Origin: JBBPYR01 sp038199755 | GTDB taxonomy: Bacteria; Chloroflexota; Ktedonobacteria; Ktedonobacterales; Ktedonobacteraceae | Length of the DNA: 16,234 nt | Direction: 5' to 3' | NCBI GenBank assembly: GCA_038199755.1 | Contig: JBBPYR010000299.1 | Location: forward strand, 1-16,234 | Shown here: piece by piece, positions 1 to 7,016 of the stretch | Layout: each line of letters starts with the position of its first letter | How positions within the stretch are numbered: position 1 is the first letter of the stretch | The notes under the pieces: generated by a model | The model's input: only the letters and a program-made list of their open reading frames with translations | What the model was told of the DNA's origin: nothing | Databases searched by the model: none | Position numbers and translations under genes: made by a program

Positions 1-1
1 A

Positions 2-235
2 TGTGGCAATCTACAAAACATGCCACTCTGGAAACGCACGTACTATTGTGTGGAATGTGGACTCGTGATGGATAGAGACGACAATAGCGCACTCAACATC
101 CTCAAGAGGTTCCTTGCGGGGCTCCCGCCATACACCCTTGCAAAAGGGTGCGATGTATTGCAGGACACGTGTCTTGACGTAGACATGATGGACATGTCTC
201 AAACAAGTGAAGTGCAACAACTGAGTATGTTTTAA
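2..235 (+). CDS. tnpB: IS200/IS605-family TnpB, C-terminal fragment cut by the window edge
   Basis: The frame is open from the first full codon at position 2 and stops with TAA at 233-235, so only the last 77 residues are visible. They start with CGNLQNMPLWKRTYYC, continue with VEC, then give the run DRDDNSALNIL. This is the second half of the four-cysteine zinc ribbon plus the last RuvC-like acidic motif that close TnpB/OrfB proteins. In the family these belong to an RNA-guided nuclease carried by IS200/IS605-type transposons. After the motif a poorly conserved tail of about 40 residues follows. No right-end hairpin or guide-RNA scaffold can be recognised in the 23 bases before the next gene, so the element may be an old or truncated copy. 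Whether the 5' part is intact lies outside the window. Confidence 0.85.
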   Translation, partial: CGNLQNMPLWKRTYYCVECGLVMDRDDNSALNILKRFLAGLPPYTLAKGCDVLQDTCLDVDMMDMSQTSEVQQLSMF

Positions 236-258
236 CACAAAAAAGAAAGCAGAGATGT

Positions 259-522
259 ATGAAAACACTCGGAGCAAAAGATCTTGCTAAGCGGATTGAT
301 GAAATTTTACTCATGGTTGAGCGAGGCGAGACAGTGGAGATTGTTAACAAAGGCAAAGTGGTGGCCCGTCTAGTACCTCCTGAAGAGAACCACGAGAGCG
401 ACAACAAAGAGGGTGAAGCTTTCTTTGCTGCAATAGAGCGAATAGCTAAAGAGATTAGTTCACAGATAACCGGACCAGTTGATGCTGTTGAAATTGTACG
501 TGAAGGAAGACGCGGGTACTAG
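259..522 (+). CDS. Phd/YefM (VapB-type) antitoxin
   Basis: An 87-residue protein beginning MKTLGAKDLAKRIDEIL, with VERGETVEIVNKGKVVARLVP at residues 21-41. This is the usual layout of the Phd/YefM antitoxin N-terminal DNA-binding fold: a short strand, a helix, then the 'G-K-x-V-A-x-L-V-P' strand. The charged second half (about residues 43-87) would be the disordered toxin-binding tail. Antitoxins of this family neutralise the partner toxin and repress their own operon. No in-frame start exists upstream because the open frame has no ATG, GTG or TTG back to the TnpB stop; a weak AGAG lies just before the ATG. The stop codon TAG is directly followed by the ATG of the toxin gene, which implies translational coupling. 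The region is AT-richer than the genes to its right, consistent with recent acquisition. Confidence 0.85.
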   Translation: MKTLGAKDLAKRIDEILLMVERGETVEIVNKGKVVARLVPPEENHESDNKEGEAFFAAIERIAKEISSQITGPVDAVEIVREGRRGY

Positions 523-951
523 ATGCCTCCAAAAGTAGTTGTAGATGCAAGCATATGGGTTAGCTTCTTTTTAGGGAGTGATGCAAATTACGCGCCTAGT
601 AGCCATTGGATAAAAAGTTTTATTGATAGCAAAGGCACTTTCGTTGAACCCTCATTTCTACAAATTGAGCTTGCTGCCGCGACAACGAGAGCAACAGGAA
701 ATCCTTTTACGTCCATGTTAGCCCTCGGCCAATTGGCTCATACATCCAACATAGTTTTTATGCCAATGGATGAGTTGTTTATAGAGGCTGCTATCGAAAT
801 AGCAACCCATCTTCGACTAAGAGCGGGAGATGCTATCTATGCTGCTTTAGCATATCAACAGGGTGTACCTCTTGTAAGTTGGGATAAGGAGCAGCTTGAT
901 AGGGCGAGCCGCATCATTTCAACATTTACGCCCGAAACATACCCCTTTTAA
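523..951 (+). CDS. vapC: VapC-like PIN-domain toxin (ribonuclease)
   Basis: A 142-residue PIN-domain protein, the normal size for VapC toxins. The four conserved acidic positions of the metal site can be placed: D8 in VVVDAS, E49 in SFLQIELAAA, D103 in RAGDAIYAALA and D121 in LVSWDKEQLD. PIN toxins are Mg2+-dependent endoribonucleases that typically cut tRNA or rRNA; the target cannot be told from sequence. The gene begins on the base after the antitoxin stop (TAG then ATG), with an AAGGAAG-like Shine-Dalgarno inside the end of the antitoxin gene. All catalytic residues are present, so the toxin is probably intact. The next gene on the right is convergent, and no clear terminator is seen in the 53 bases between them. 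Confidence 0.9.
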   Translation: MPPKVVVDASIWVSFFLGSDANYAPSSHWIKSFIDSKGTFVEPSFLQIELAAATTRATGNPFTSMLALGQLAHTSNIVFMPMDELFIEAAIEIATHLRLRAGDAIYAALAYQQGVPLVSWDKEQLDRASRIISTFTPETYPF

Positions 952-1004
952 TCCCCATGGCTATACGATATATTGATGATATGTTCCTCTTTCCTCTTTT
1001 GCTA

Positions 1005-3848
1005 TTATTCATACCGTAGCACTTCTAGGGGGCGCACACGCACGGATTTCCACGAGACGAGCAGGGCGACGAGCATGGTTATGAGCGCGGTTGCGCTGAT
1101 GATGAGCACAACGAACCAGGGGCCAACGGTGATCTGCACACCGAAGACGTATTGGCTGAGCGCGGTGATGGCTCCGGCGACGAGCAGCATGGCGACGAGT
1201 GAACCGAGCAGGCCAATCATGCCGTTTTCGATCAGGACGGTTGCTAAGATGGATTTGCTGGTGTAGCCGACCGCTTTCAGGATACCGATTTCGCGTTGGC
1301 GTTCGAGCATGGCAAGGGCCACGGCGTTGGCGATGATGATAAGGCCAGCGATCATGGCGAGCGAGGCCAATGTGGTGAGCAGGATGATCAGGTTGTCGAG
1401 CACTGAATTGATGAGCGTGTCGATGTCTACAACGCTAATTACCTGCGCGCTCGGTGCGATACGATTGAGGCTCAGCTTGAAGTTTGCCAACTGGTCGGGA
1501 TCGACCTTGAGCGAGAACACTTCGAGTGTTTGCGTTCTGCCAAGCTGCATCACCACCTGCTGATCTGCCAGAATTGCCCCGAAATTGGTGTTGCCTGACG
1601 GGTTCGCAGCGTCATAGAAGCCGACAATTTTGAGCGCCTTCGTCACTGCCCCATCGGCACTTTGGATGATAATGCTGTCACCGAGATGCAGGCCGACCGG
1701 CACTTGTTGCAAGTTCGAACTAACAACTATGTCGTTTGTGCCTGTATCTGATGCGTTGAGGTTGCGACCCGTTGTGAGCGTAATCGTTGGGATATTGTTG
1801 CCACCTTGTTGCAGCGTAAAGCCCTCGATTGAGCCCAATGCACCCGTAACATCGCCCGCGTCAATCTTATCCTTGCGGTTAATTTTACTGAGAATGCCGC
1901 CGATATCGCGCCCACCGAGCAGAAGAGGATAGATACGCGGCACCACCGGATTCGCTACCGTTTTGCTATTATCAATACCCTTAATGGTAGGTAACTGTGA
2001 CGCGATGCTCGCCTGCTGTTTGGGTGACGCCACCACAAAGACGTTGCGCGTAAACAGCGAGTTCAGGGTCGTATTGATAGTATCTTTGATACCCTGGCCA
2101 AGAATGAGGATCAGGCCGATGGCGAAAACGCCAACAAAGAGGGCGGTGAGCGTGGTGGTGGTACGAAGGCGTTGCCTACCCATGTTGCGATAGGCCAACA
2201 TGACGGGCGTTTTCCAGGAGCGGGGCGCGAACATCACGACGCCATCCACGAGCGTAGCCAGAAAGAAGATGAGCGCGCCACCGAGAAGAATGGTCCCCAG
2301 CCCACCGAGCACGACGAGCGCATACACTCCTGGCGTACTATAACCGTGTCGTGAGAGAAACTGGTTTAACAACTCGCCAAGGTAGGCGAGGGCCGCAAAA
2401 GCCGCTGCCGCTAGGATGACACCGCCAAGAGCTGCCCCTATCCAACGCAGCATGTGCCAGCGTGGATGGTCATAGACGGGCAGTTTTGAGATTGCCAGCA
2501 CAAGCAAGCCCAGACCAAGGCCAAGCGACAGCACAGCTACCGCTCCTCCATAGACGGCTATGACCGCCGTAACAAGATCGCCAAGCACGATTGAGGCGAG
2601 CACGACGAAAAGGATTGAAAGCAAGAGCAGCAAAAGGGCGGTCGTCAACCGCGAACCTGCCTGGATGTGCTCGTTACTGTCACGCAAGACAGCCAGAGGG
2701 CGTATTTGACTCGCCTGTACGATGGGGAGTAGGCCAAAGATCAAGGCCGTTGCTAAGCCGATCAGTAGGCCAGAGAAGATGGTGACGTTATCCTGCACAA
2801 TAGGGAGATGTAATAGAAAGGTTCGCTCGACGATTGTGCGCACAAGATAGCTGGCAGCGACGCCCGCACCTGTGCCGAGAATACCGCCCATGATGCCGAG
2901 CAGGGCAGCTTCCAAGCCAAACAAGCCATAGAGGTCACGCTGTTGATAGCCCGTCGTTTTGAGCATGGCGATCTCGACGCGGCGACGACGCAGAAGCACC
3001 TGCATGGTGTTGATGATGCCAATGCCGCCAATAAAGAGCGCGAGCAGCCCGACGATGTGAAGGAAGAGTTGGATTTGATCGACCTGCGTCTGACGCTGCT
3101 TGAGCAGATCAGGGGCGGTTATCACACGAACAGTGGGAAAGGTGTGGCTGATCTGTGTTTTGACTGGCTGAATATTTGCCTGAGGCAAGGTAATGTAGAG
3201 CGAGCCAAAGGCGGCGGGAATGCTGTCGCCCGTTGGTCCTGGCGTGGTGGCGTAGGTTGTCTGTGAAATGAGTATCTGTGGGCCACGAAAGGCACCATCT
3301 TCTTGAAATTCGGCGGCGACGCGAATCGGGATCACGCGACCATCGAGCGTTTTGACCTGATAGGTGCTGCCAATGTGGGCTTTCAAATCCTGAAAGACGT
3401 GTAAGCTCATGGCGACATCATGCCCACTGACGACGGATTGCAAGGTCACGTCAGAAGAGGGGGCGATAAAGTTTGCCTGACCGACCAGAGGAAAGTTGCT
3501 GGATATGGCGACCAGGCCGAAGCGCTCTTCGCTGCCAGTGGATTGTAGAATACTGCCAGTTGCGCTATTGGAAGTGGCATAAGCACTGATGCGTCCCTGC
3601 TGCTTTAATTGATCAAAAAAGGCAAGGTCGCGCTGGCGCAGGGGCGCGAGATCGGCATTGACACGAATATCGCCGCCGTTCGCCTCGACAATATTGCCGA
3701 TCAGGGCTTGATTGACGCTCAACCCGACCAGTTGTAAGGCCACAATTGCCATCACGCCGACAGCAACGCAAAAGATGGCCAGCACGGTGCGCTGCCCCCC
3801 ACGGAGCAGGGAGCGCGTCGCATATGACCAGTAGAGTGTGAGTTTCAT
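1005..3848 (-). CDS. MacB/FtsX-type ABC transporter permease, two FtsX domains
   Basis: A 947-residue inner-membrane protein. The N-terminus has the typical short amphipathic start followed by a membrane helix (about residues 20-42), then an extracytoplasmic MacB-like domain to about residue 250. A first FtsX domain follows (about 258-375, with LRRRRVEIAMLKTTGY and QASQIRPLAVLR). Several more membrane helices run at about 400-550. A second repeat starts near MLAYRNMGRQRLRTT, and a C-terminal FtsX domain spans about 815-945 (LERQREIGILKAVGY, ending RVRPLEVLRYE). Such permeases export lipoproteins, peptides or drugs, or act as mechanotransmitters, with a LolD/MacB-like ATPase. No such ATPase gene lies beside it. 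The start is supported by AGAAGGA 6 bases upstream of the ATG. An extended -10 for this strand lies at 3905-3913. The substrate is unknown. Confidence 0.88.
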   Translation of the reverse strand: MKLTLYWSYATRSLLRGGQRTVLAIFCVAVGVMAIVALQLVGLSVNQALIGNIVEANGGDIRVNADLAPLRQRDLAFFDQLKQQGRISAYATSNSATGSILQSTGSEERFGLVAISSNFPLVGQANFIAPSSDVTLQSVVSGHDVAMSLHVFQDLKAHIGSTYQVKTLDGRVIPIRVAAEFQEDGAFRGPQILISQTTYATTPGPTGDSIPAAFGSLYITLPQANIQPVKTQISHTFPTVRVITAPDLLKQRQTQVDQIQLFLHIVGLLALFIGGIGIINTMQVLLRRRRVEIAMLKTTGYQQRDLYGLFGLEAALLGIMGGILGTGAGVAASYLVRTIVERTFLLHLPIVQDNVTIFSGLLIGLATALIFGLLPIVQASQIRPLAVLRDSNEHIQAGSRLTTALLLLLLSILFVVLASIVLGDLVTAVIAVYGGAVAVLSLGLGLGLLVLAISKLPVYDHPRWHMLRWIGAALGGVILAAAAFAALAYLGELLNQFLSRHGYSTPGVYALVVLGGLGTILLGGALIFFLATLVDGVVMFAPRSWKTPVMLAYRNMGRQRLRTTTTLTALFVGVFAIGLILILGQGIKDTINTTLNSLFTRNVFVVASPKQQASIASQLPTIKGIDNSKTVANPVVPRIYPLLLGGRDIGGILSKINRKDKIDAGDVTGALGSIEGFTLQQGGNNIPTITLTTGRNLNASDTGTNDIVVSSNLQQVPVGLHLGDSIIIQSADGAVTKALKIVGFYDAANPSGNTNFGAILADQQVVMQLGRTQTLEVFSLKVDPDQLANFKLSLNRIAPSAQVISVVDIDTLINSVLDNLIILLTTLASLAMIAGLIIIANAVALAMLERQREIGILKAVGYTSKSILATVLIENGMIGLLGSLVAMLLVAGAITALSQYVFGVQITVGPWFVVLIISATALITMLVALLVSWKSVRVRPLEVLRYE

Positions 3849-3881
3849 GGATGGTCCTTCTAGAAAAGTGTAACAAGGGAT

Positions 3882-3913
3882 TTGCTTTTGTTCAGTATGA
3901 TGGTATTATAGCA
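3882..3913. promoter_or_regulatory. Overlapping divergent promoters (small + gene and - strand permease)
   Basis: On the + strand TTGCTT (3882-3887), a 16-base spacer and TATTAT (3904-3909) form a sigma70-type promoter about 30 bases upstream of the small gene's start. On the - strand the same bases read TATAAT (3905-3910), preceded by TGC (3911-3913). That is a full extended -10 pointing at the permease gene, though its -35 is poor. The two -10 boxes are offset by one base in the near-palindrome TATTATA. This is sequence-based prediction only. Confidence 0.6.
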
Positions 3914-3946
3914 AACGTCATACCGATAAAGTTAAAGGAGATAATT

Positions 3947-4123
3947 ATGCCTCAATATACATCTGGCGGGGGAGGGATGCGTCCCAAGAAGGACATTGAA
4001 GAACCTGTCACCAAGAATTTTAACCATAATGATCGACGGTGGTATTCTACACAGAATATCATCACTACTCTTGTCAAGGCGACAACACATCTATTTCAGC
4101 GTAAAGGTTCTGTAAAGGGCTAA
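3947..4123 (+). CDS. Uncharacterised 58-residue basic protein
   Basis: This gene is not recognised. A 58-residue protein starts MPQYTSGGGGMRPKKDIEEP, with a run of four glycines near the start, an NFNHNDRRWYS centre and a basic tail ending QRKGSVKG. It has no membrane helix, no cysteine and no signal peptide. I chose the ATG at 3947 over the earlier in-frame ATG at 3851. It has a near-perfect Shine-Dalgarno (AAAGGAG, then 6 bases), and a TTGCTT/TATTAT promoter sits between the two starts. A 19-bp hairpin follows 20 bases after the stop. Promoter, ribosome site, ORF and terminator in proper order argue that it is expressed. It could be a small regulatory or nucleic-acid-binding protein, but nothing in the sequence proves a role. 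Confidence 0.55.
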   Translation: MPQYTSGGGGMRPKKDIEEPVTKNFNHNDRRWYSTQNIITTLVKATTHLFQRKGSVKG

Positions 4124-4143
4124 AAAGGCTCTATCAAATGGGC

Positions 4144-4194
4144 AGGAGCAGTTCCTACATACGATTTCAATGGTAGTATGTAGGAACTGCTCCT
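4144..4194. terminator. 19-bp perfect hairpin between convergent genes
   Basis: AGGAGCAGTTCCTACATAC (4144-4162) is exactly complementary to 4176-4194, with a 13-base loop. It lies 20 bases after the small + gene and 12 bases after the stop of the - strand aldehyde dehydrogenase, so it can end transcription from both sides. A short TTTGTT follows on the + side. On the - side a T-run comes only after about a dozen bases. The arm sequence may also be a dispersed palindromic repeat. Confidence 0.65.
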
Positions 4195-4206
4195 TTGTTG
4201 AGGGAT

Positions 4207-5703
4207 TTAGGCGGGATCGCCAAAGATGGTGTAGTGCCAGCCCTTGCGCGCTTCGCCGCTGAGTTCGATCATGACATGCTTGATCTGCGTATACTCATCG
4301 AAGGAATACATCGACATATCCTTGCCAATCCCACTTTGTTTGTAGCCGCCGTGTGGCATTTCGGAGGTGAGCGGCAGGTGATCGTTGATCCAGACGGTGC
4401 CAAATTGCAGTTTGCGGCTAGCATTCATGGCCTTGTAGATGTCACGTGTCCAGACAGAGGCGGCCAGGCCATACACCACATCGTTCGCCTTTGTCAGCAC
4501 CTCTTCTTCGGTCTTGAAGCGACTCACGACGACGACAGGGCCGAAGACCTCTGATTGGATGATCTCGGCATCGTTGCGATCCTCGGCGATGACGGTCGGC
4601 TCAAAGAAGAAGCCCTTCTCGAAGCCGCTGATCGCGGCGCGTTTGCCGCCAAGCACGATATTGGCACCAGCTCGTAGCGCACGCTCGACAAAGCCTTCAA
4701 CCGCGTCACGTTGTTTGGCGGAGATCAATGGCCCCATGTCGGTGCTTTCGCTGGCTGGATCACCAACGCGAATCTGCTTGACCTTGCTCATAAACGACTG
4801 CAAGAAGCTATCATAGATGCTATCCTGCACATAGATGCGGGTGGCGGCGGTGCAGTCTTGCCCACAGTTGACATAGCCACCAACGACGGCACCATTGGCG
4901 GCAGCTTCAATGTCAGCGTCGTCATAAACGATGAAGGGAGCTTTCCCTCCAAGTTCAAGGTGGACGCGCTTGATGGTATCGGCACCGGCGCGCATGACAT
5001 ACTTACCACTGCGCGTGCTGCCCGTGATGGAAACCATGTTGATGTCTTTGTGGCTGACGAGACTGGGAGCAACCTCTGGCCCATCGGCGATAATGTTGAG
5101 TACGCCATCGGGGATACCAGCCTCTAATGCCAGTTCACCGAGCTTCAAGGCGGTCAAGGGTGTCTCTGGTGAGGGCTTGAAGATGACGGTGTTGCCAGCG
5201 GCGAGGGCGGGGCCGAGTTTCCAGGCGGCCATCATGAAGGGGTAGTTCCAGGGAGCGACCGAGGCCACAACGCCGATGGGTTCGCGTCGAATGATGCTGG
5301 TATGCCCACCAGTATACTCGTTGGAGGCGGTTCCCACGAGATGGCGAGCTGCGCCCGCGAAGAAGTGAAAATTATCGGCGGCAAACGGAATGTCGCTATC
5401 GCGGGCCAGTTTGATGGGCTTTCCGGTATCCTTTGACTCTAGCTCGGCAATTTCGCCTGCATTGGCCTCGATCAGGCTTGCCAGCTTCTCTAAGATGGCG
5501 GCGCGGGCCGCATGAGGCAGGCCGGACCAACGTCCATCATCAAAGGCGGCACGGGCTGCGGCTACCGCGCTATTCATGTCGTCTAACGTGGTTTCAGGAA
5601 CCTGGGCCAGCGTTTCGCCCGTTACGGGACTGATATCATCACTGGTCTTGCCGGTACTGCTGCCCACTAGCTTCCCATTGATCAACAGTTTGTAATCGCT
5701 CAT
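4207..5703 (-). CDS. patD: Gamma-aminobutyraldehyde dehydrogenase (PatD-like, NAD+-dependent)
   Basis: A 498-residue aldehyde dehydrogenase of normal family length. Key parts are visible: PWN at 151-153 (oxyanion Asn), KPSPET from K176 (cofactor site), the GSTRSG nucleotide loop at 228-233, general base E250 in LELGGKAP, and nucleophile C284 in GQDCTAATR. GQDCTAA, the IIRREPIGVVASVAPWNYP stretch and the C-terminal EMPHGGYKQSGIGKDMSMYS with DEYTQIKHVM closely match what I recall of E. coli PatD (YdcW). PatD oxidises 4-aminobutanal to GABA in the putrescine transaminase pathway; related enzymes also take 5-aminopentanal or betaine aldehyde. AAGGGG sits 7 bases before the ATG. It is the last of three same-strand catabolic genes, separated from the middle one by 132 bases, and is followed by a hairpin. 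Specificity between C4 and C5 aminoaldehydes is not certain. Confidence 0.88.
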   Translation of the reverse strand: MSDYKLLINGKLVGSSTGKTSDDISPVTGETLAQVPETTLDDMNSAVAAARAAFDDGRWSGLPHAARAAILEKLASLIEANAGEIAELESKDTGKPIKLARDSDIPFAADNFHFFAGAARHLVGTASNEYTGGHTSIIRREPIGVVASVAPWNYPFMMAAWKLGPALAAGNTVIFKPSPETPLTALKLGELALEAGIPDGVLNIIADGPEVAPSLVSHKDINMVSITGSTRSGKYVMRAGADTIKRVHLELGGKAPFIVYDDADIEAAANGAVVGGYVNCGQDCTAATRIYVQDSIYDSFLQSFMSKVKQIRVGDPASESTDMGPLISAKQRDAVEGFVERALRAGANIVLGGKRAAISGFEKGFFFEPTVIAEDRNDAEIIQSEVFGPVVVVSRFKTEEEVLTKANDVVYGLAASVWTRDIYKAMNASRKLQFGTVWINDHLPLTSEMPHGGYKQSGIGKDMSMYSFDEYTQIKHVMIELSGEARKGWHYTIFGDPA

Positions 5704-5720
5704 GTAGATACCCCTTTCGG

Positions 5721-5785
5721 CTACGAGAATAGCGTCGGTTTCGTAGAAATAGCGGCTTCAAGCTACGATATTCGTATTGATACGA
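5721..5785. promoter_or_regulatory. Cluster of CTACGA/TCGTAG boxes upstream of the aldehyde dehydrogenase
   Basis: The 132-base gap before the dehydrogenase gene holds CTACGA (5721-5726), TCGTAG (5741-5746), CTACGA (5763-5768) and the palindrome TCGTAT-TG-ATACGA (5772-5785). The first three alternate in orientation and are 20 and 22 bases apart, about two helical turns. This looks like a set of operator half-sites, or alternatively two competing stem-loops in the leader. No convincing promoter could be placed here. Confidence 0.35.
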
Positions 5786-5835
5786 GCAAATAAATCCGAA
5801 TTGCAGAAGCGCATCTGCCAATTACTGCTATTCTA

Positions 5836-7005
5836 TCACATTGTTATTGGCTGCATCTCGCTTTGCACATGCATGTCGTAACGGGCAAGCTGATTGAAAA
5901 ACGGGATGACGGGTACACACACCTCTGGGCCAAAGGCTCCACGTTGCGTGATCTCACCGCGTGCCAGCATGTGACCCGCGACTGCCAGCGGCATACCAGT
6001 ATCTAAAGCTCCGGCACTGATGCCCCAGCGACGATAGGGCAGCACCACGATCTGATTGGTGATGGCGACCCGTTGTCCGTTCGCGTCGCCAGTGGCGACG
6101 ATGCGTAGCACATCGCAATCTTGTGGCTCAACATGCTCGGCGGGAAACGCCTCAAGCAGGCGTGCTAATACCTCGCGCGGGGAAACGGACACGCCACGCA
6201 CCGCTATTGGTGTAGTGCTGCCAAAACCCAGGTCTACCAAGAATTTGAGCTTTGTCACGAAATCACCGGGGAAGGCGATCTTGAAGGAGACGTGGCGAAT
6301 GCCCTTGTCGCGAAATGAGAGCGGGAAGGTGGCGCATTCGGAGTGCAGCGAATAGATAGCGGTGGCTTTGCCAACTGGCTCAGGGAAGACGAGTTCTTCC
6401 TGGCCCGATAGCGGTTTCTGGGCGTGCCAAGTGCCATCCTGAAATACCTGCGGCTCTTTCGTGAACTCGTCGAGAATGGTACGAAGCGAGTAGGGAGCCA
6501 CGAGAGGAGCGGTTGAAGGTGTGGTGTCGCTACAGCCTAGTTGTACCTTGATGCTGTCCACGCGTTCCAGTTTGTCAACTGCGGCACGCGCGAGCAGGTT
6601 GGTGACGCCCGGCGTGCCACCCATGCCGAGTAGTGCGGTGATACCGGCTGCGCTTGCCTCTGCATGCAATGCCAACAGGGTACGCGACATGTGAAAGAGG
6701 CCACCCAGGTCGGCATAATGGACTTTCTCGCGGATACAGGCTTTGAGGACGGGCAGGTTGTAGACGTATTCGACGGCACTCAAGACCACATCAGCACCAC
6801 GAATGAGGTGCCGCAAGGCCTCTTCATTGTTGACATCAATCTGTTTGACCTGCACGTTGCGCTGAGGCAACGAGGAAGCGACCTCGCGGGCGCGTTCCTC
6901 GTTGTAGTCGGCAAGCGTGATCTGGTCAATGTCCGCGTACTCTGTCAAGGTGCGTACGGTGATACGCCCCATGGCACCAGCACCACCGAGCACGATGATA
7001 TGCAT
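5836..7005 (-). CDS. Saccharopine dehydrogenase-family oxidoreductase, L-lysine 6-dehydrogenase-like
   Basis: A 389-residue protein with an N-terminal Rossmann fold (IIVLGGAGAMG, glycines at 7, 8, 10 and 13), the family motif GMGGTPGVTN at 127-136, and a C-terminal substrate domain. It ends with a GPEVCVPVIPFFNQLARYDM-like segment. The size and overall plan (YSLRTILDEFTKEPQVFQDG, then a central domain, then a PE-VP-FF-L tail) are closer to L-lysine 6-dehydrogenases than to full saccharopine dehydrogenases. Those enzymes deaminate lysine to aminoadipate semialdehyde, which cyclises. Relatives also make or split secondary amines (saccharopine, carboxynorspermidine). Its start lies 11 bases after the patA stop; its Shine-Dalgarno AGAGGAG overlaps that stop (TAGAGGAG), so it is coupled to patA. 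The family is clear, but the substrate is inferred from memory of the family and from context. Confidence 0.75.
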   Translation of the reverse strand: MHIIVLGGAGAMGRITVRTLTEYADIDQITLADYNEERAREVASSLPQRNVQVKQIDVNNEEALRHLIRGADVVLSAVEYVYNLPVLKACIREKVHYADLGGLFHMSRTLLALHAEASAAGITALLGMGGTPGVTNLLARAAVDKLERVDSIKVQLGCSDTTPSTAPLVAPYSLRTILDEFTKEPQVFQDGTWHAQKPLSGQEELVFPEPVGKATAIYSLHSECATFPLSFRDKGIRHVSFKIAFPGDFVTKLKFLVDLGFGSTTPIAVRGVSVSPREVLARLLEAFPAEHVEPQDCDVLRIVATGDANGQRVAITNQIVVLPYRRWGISAGALDTGMPLAVAGHMLARGEITQRGAFGPEVCVPVIPFFNQLARYDMHVQSEMQPITM

Positions 7006-7016
7006 AGCACGCTCCT

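Noticed and set aside
181..199. AGACAT/ATGTCT inverted repeat as the IS605 right-end hairpin
   Set aside because: It lies inside the coding region, the stem is only 6 bp with a 7-base loop, and it is well before the stop codon.
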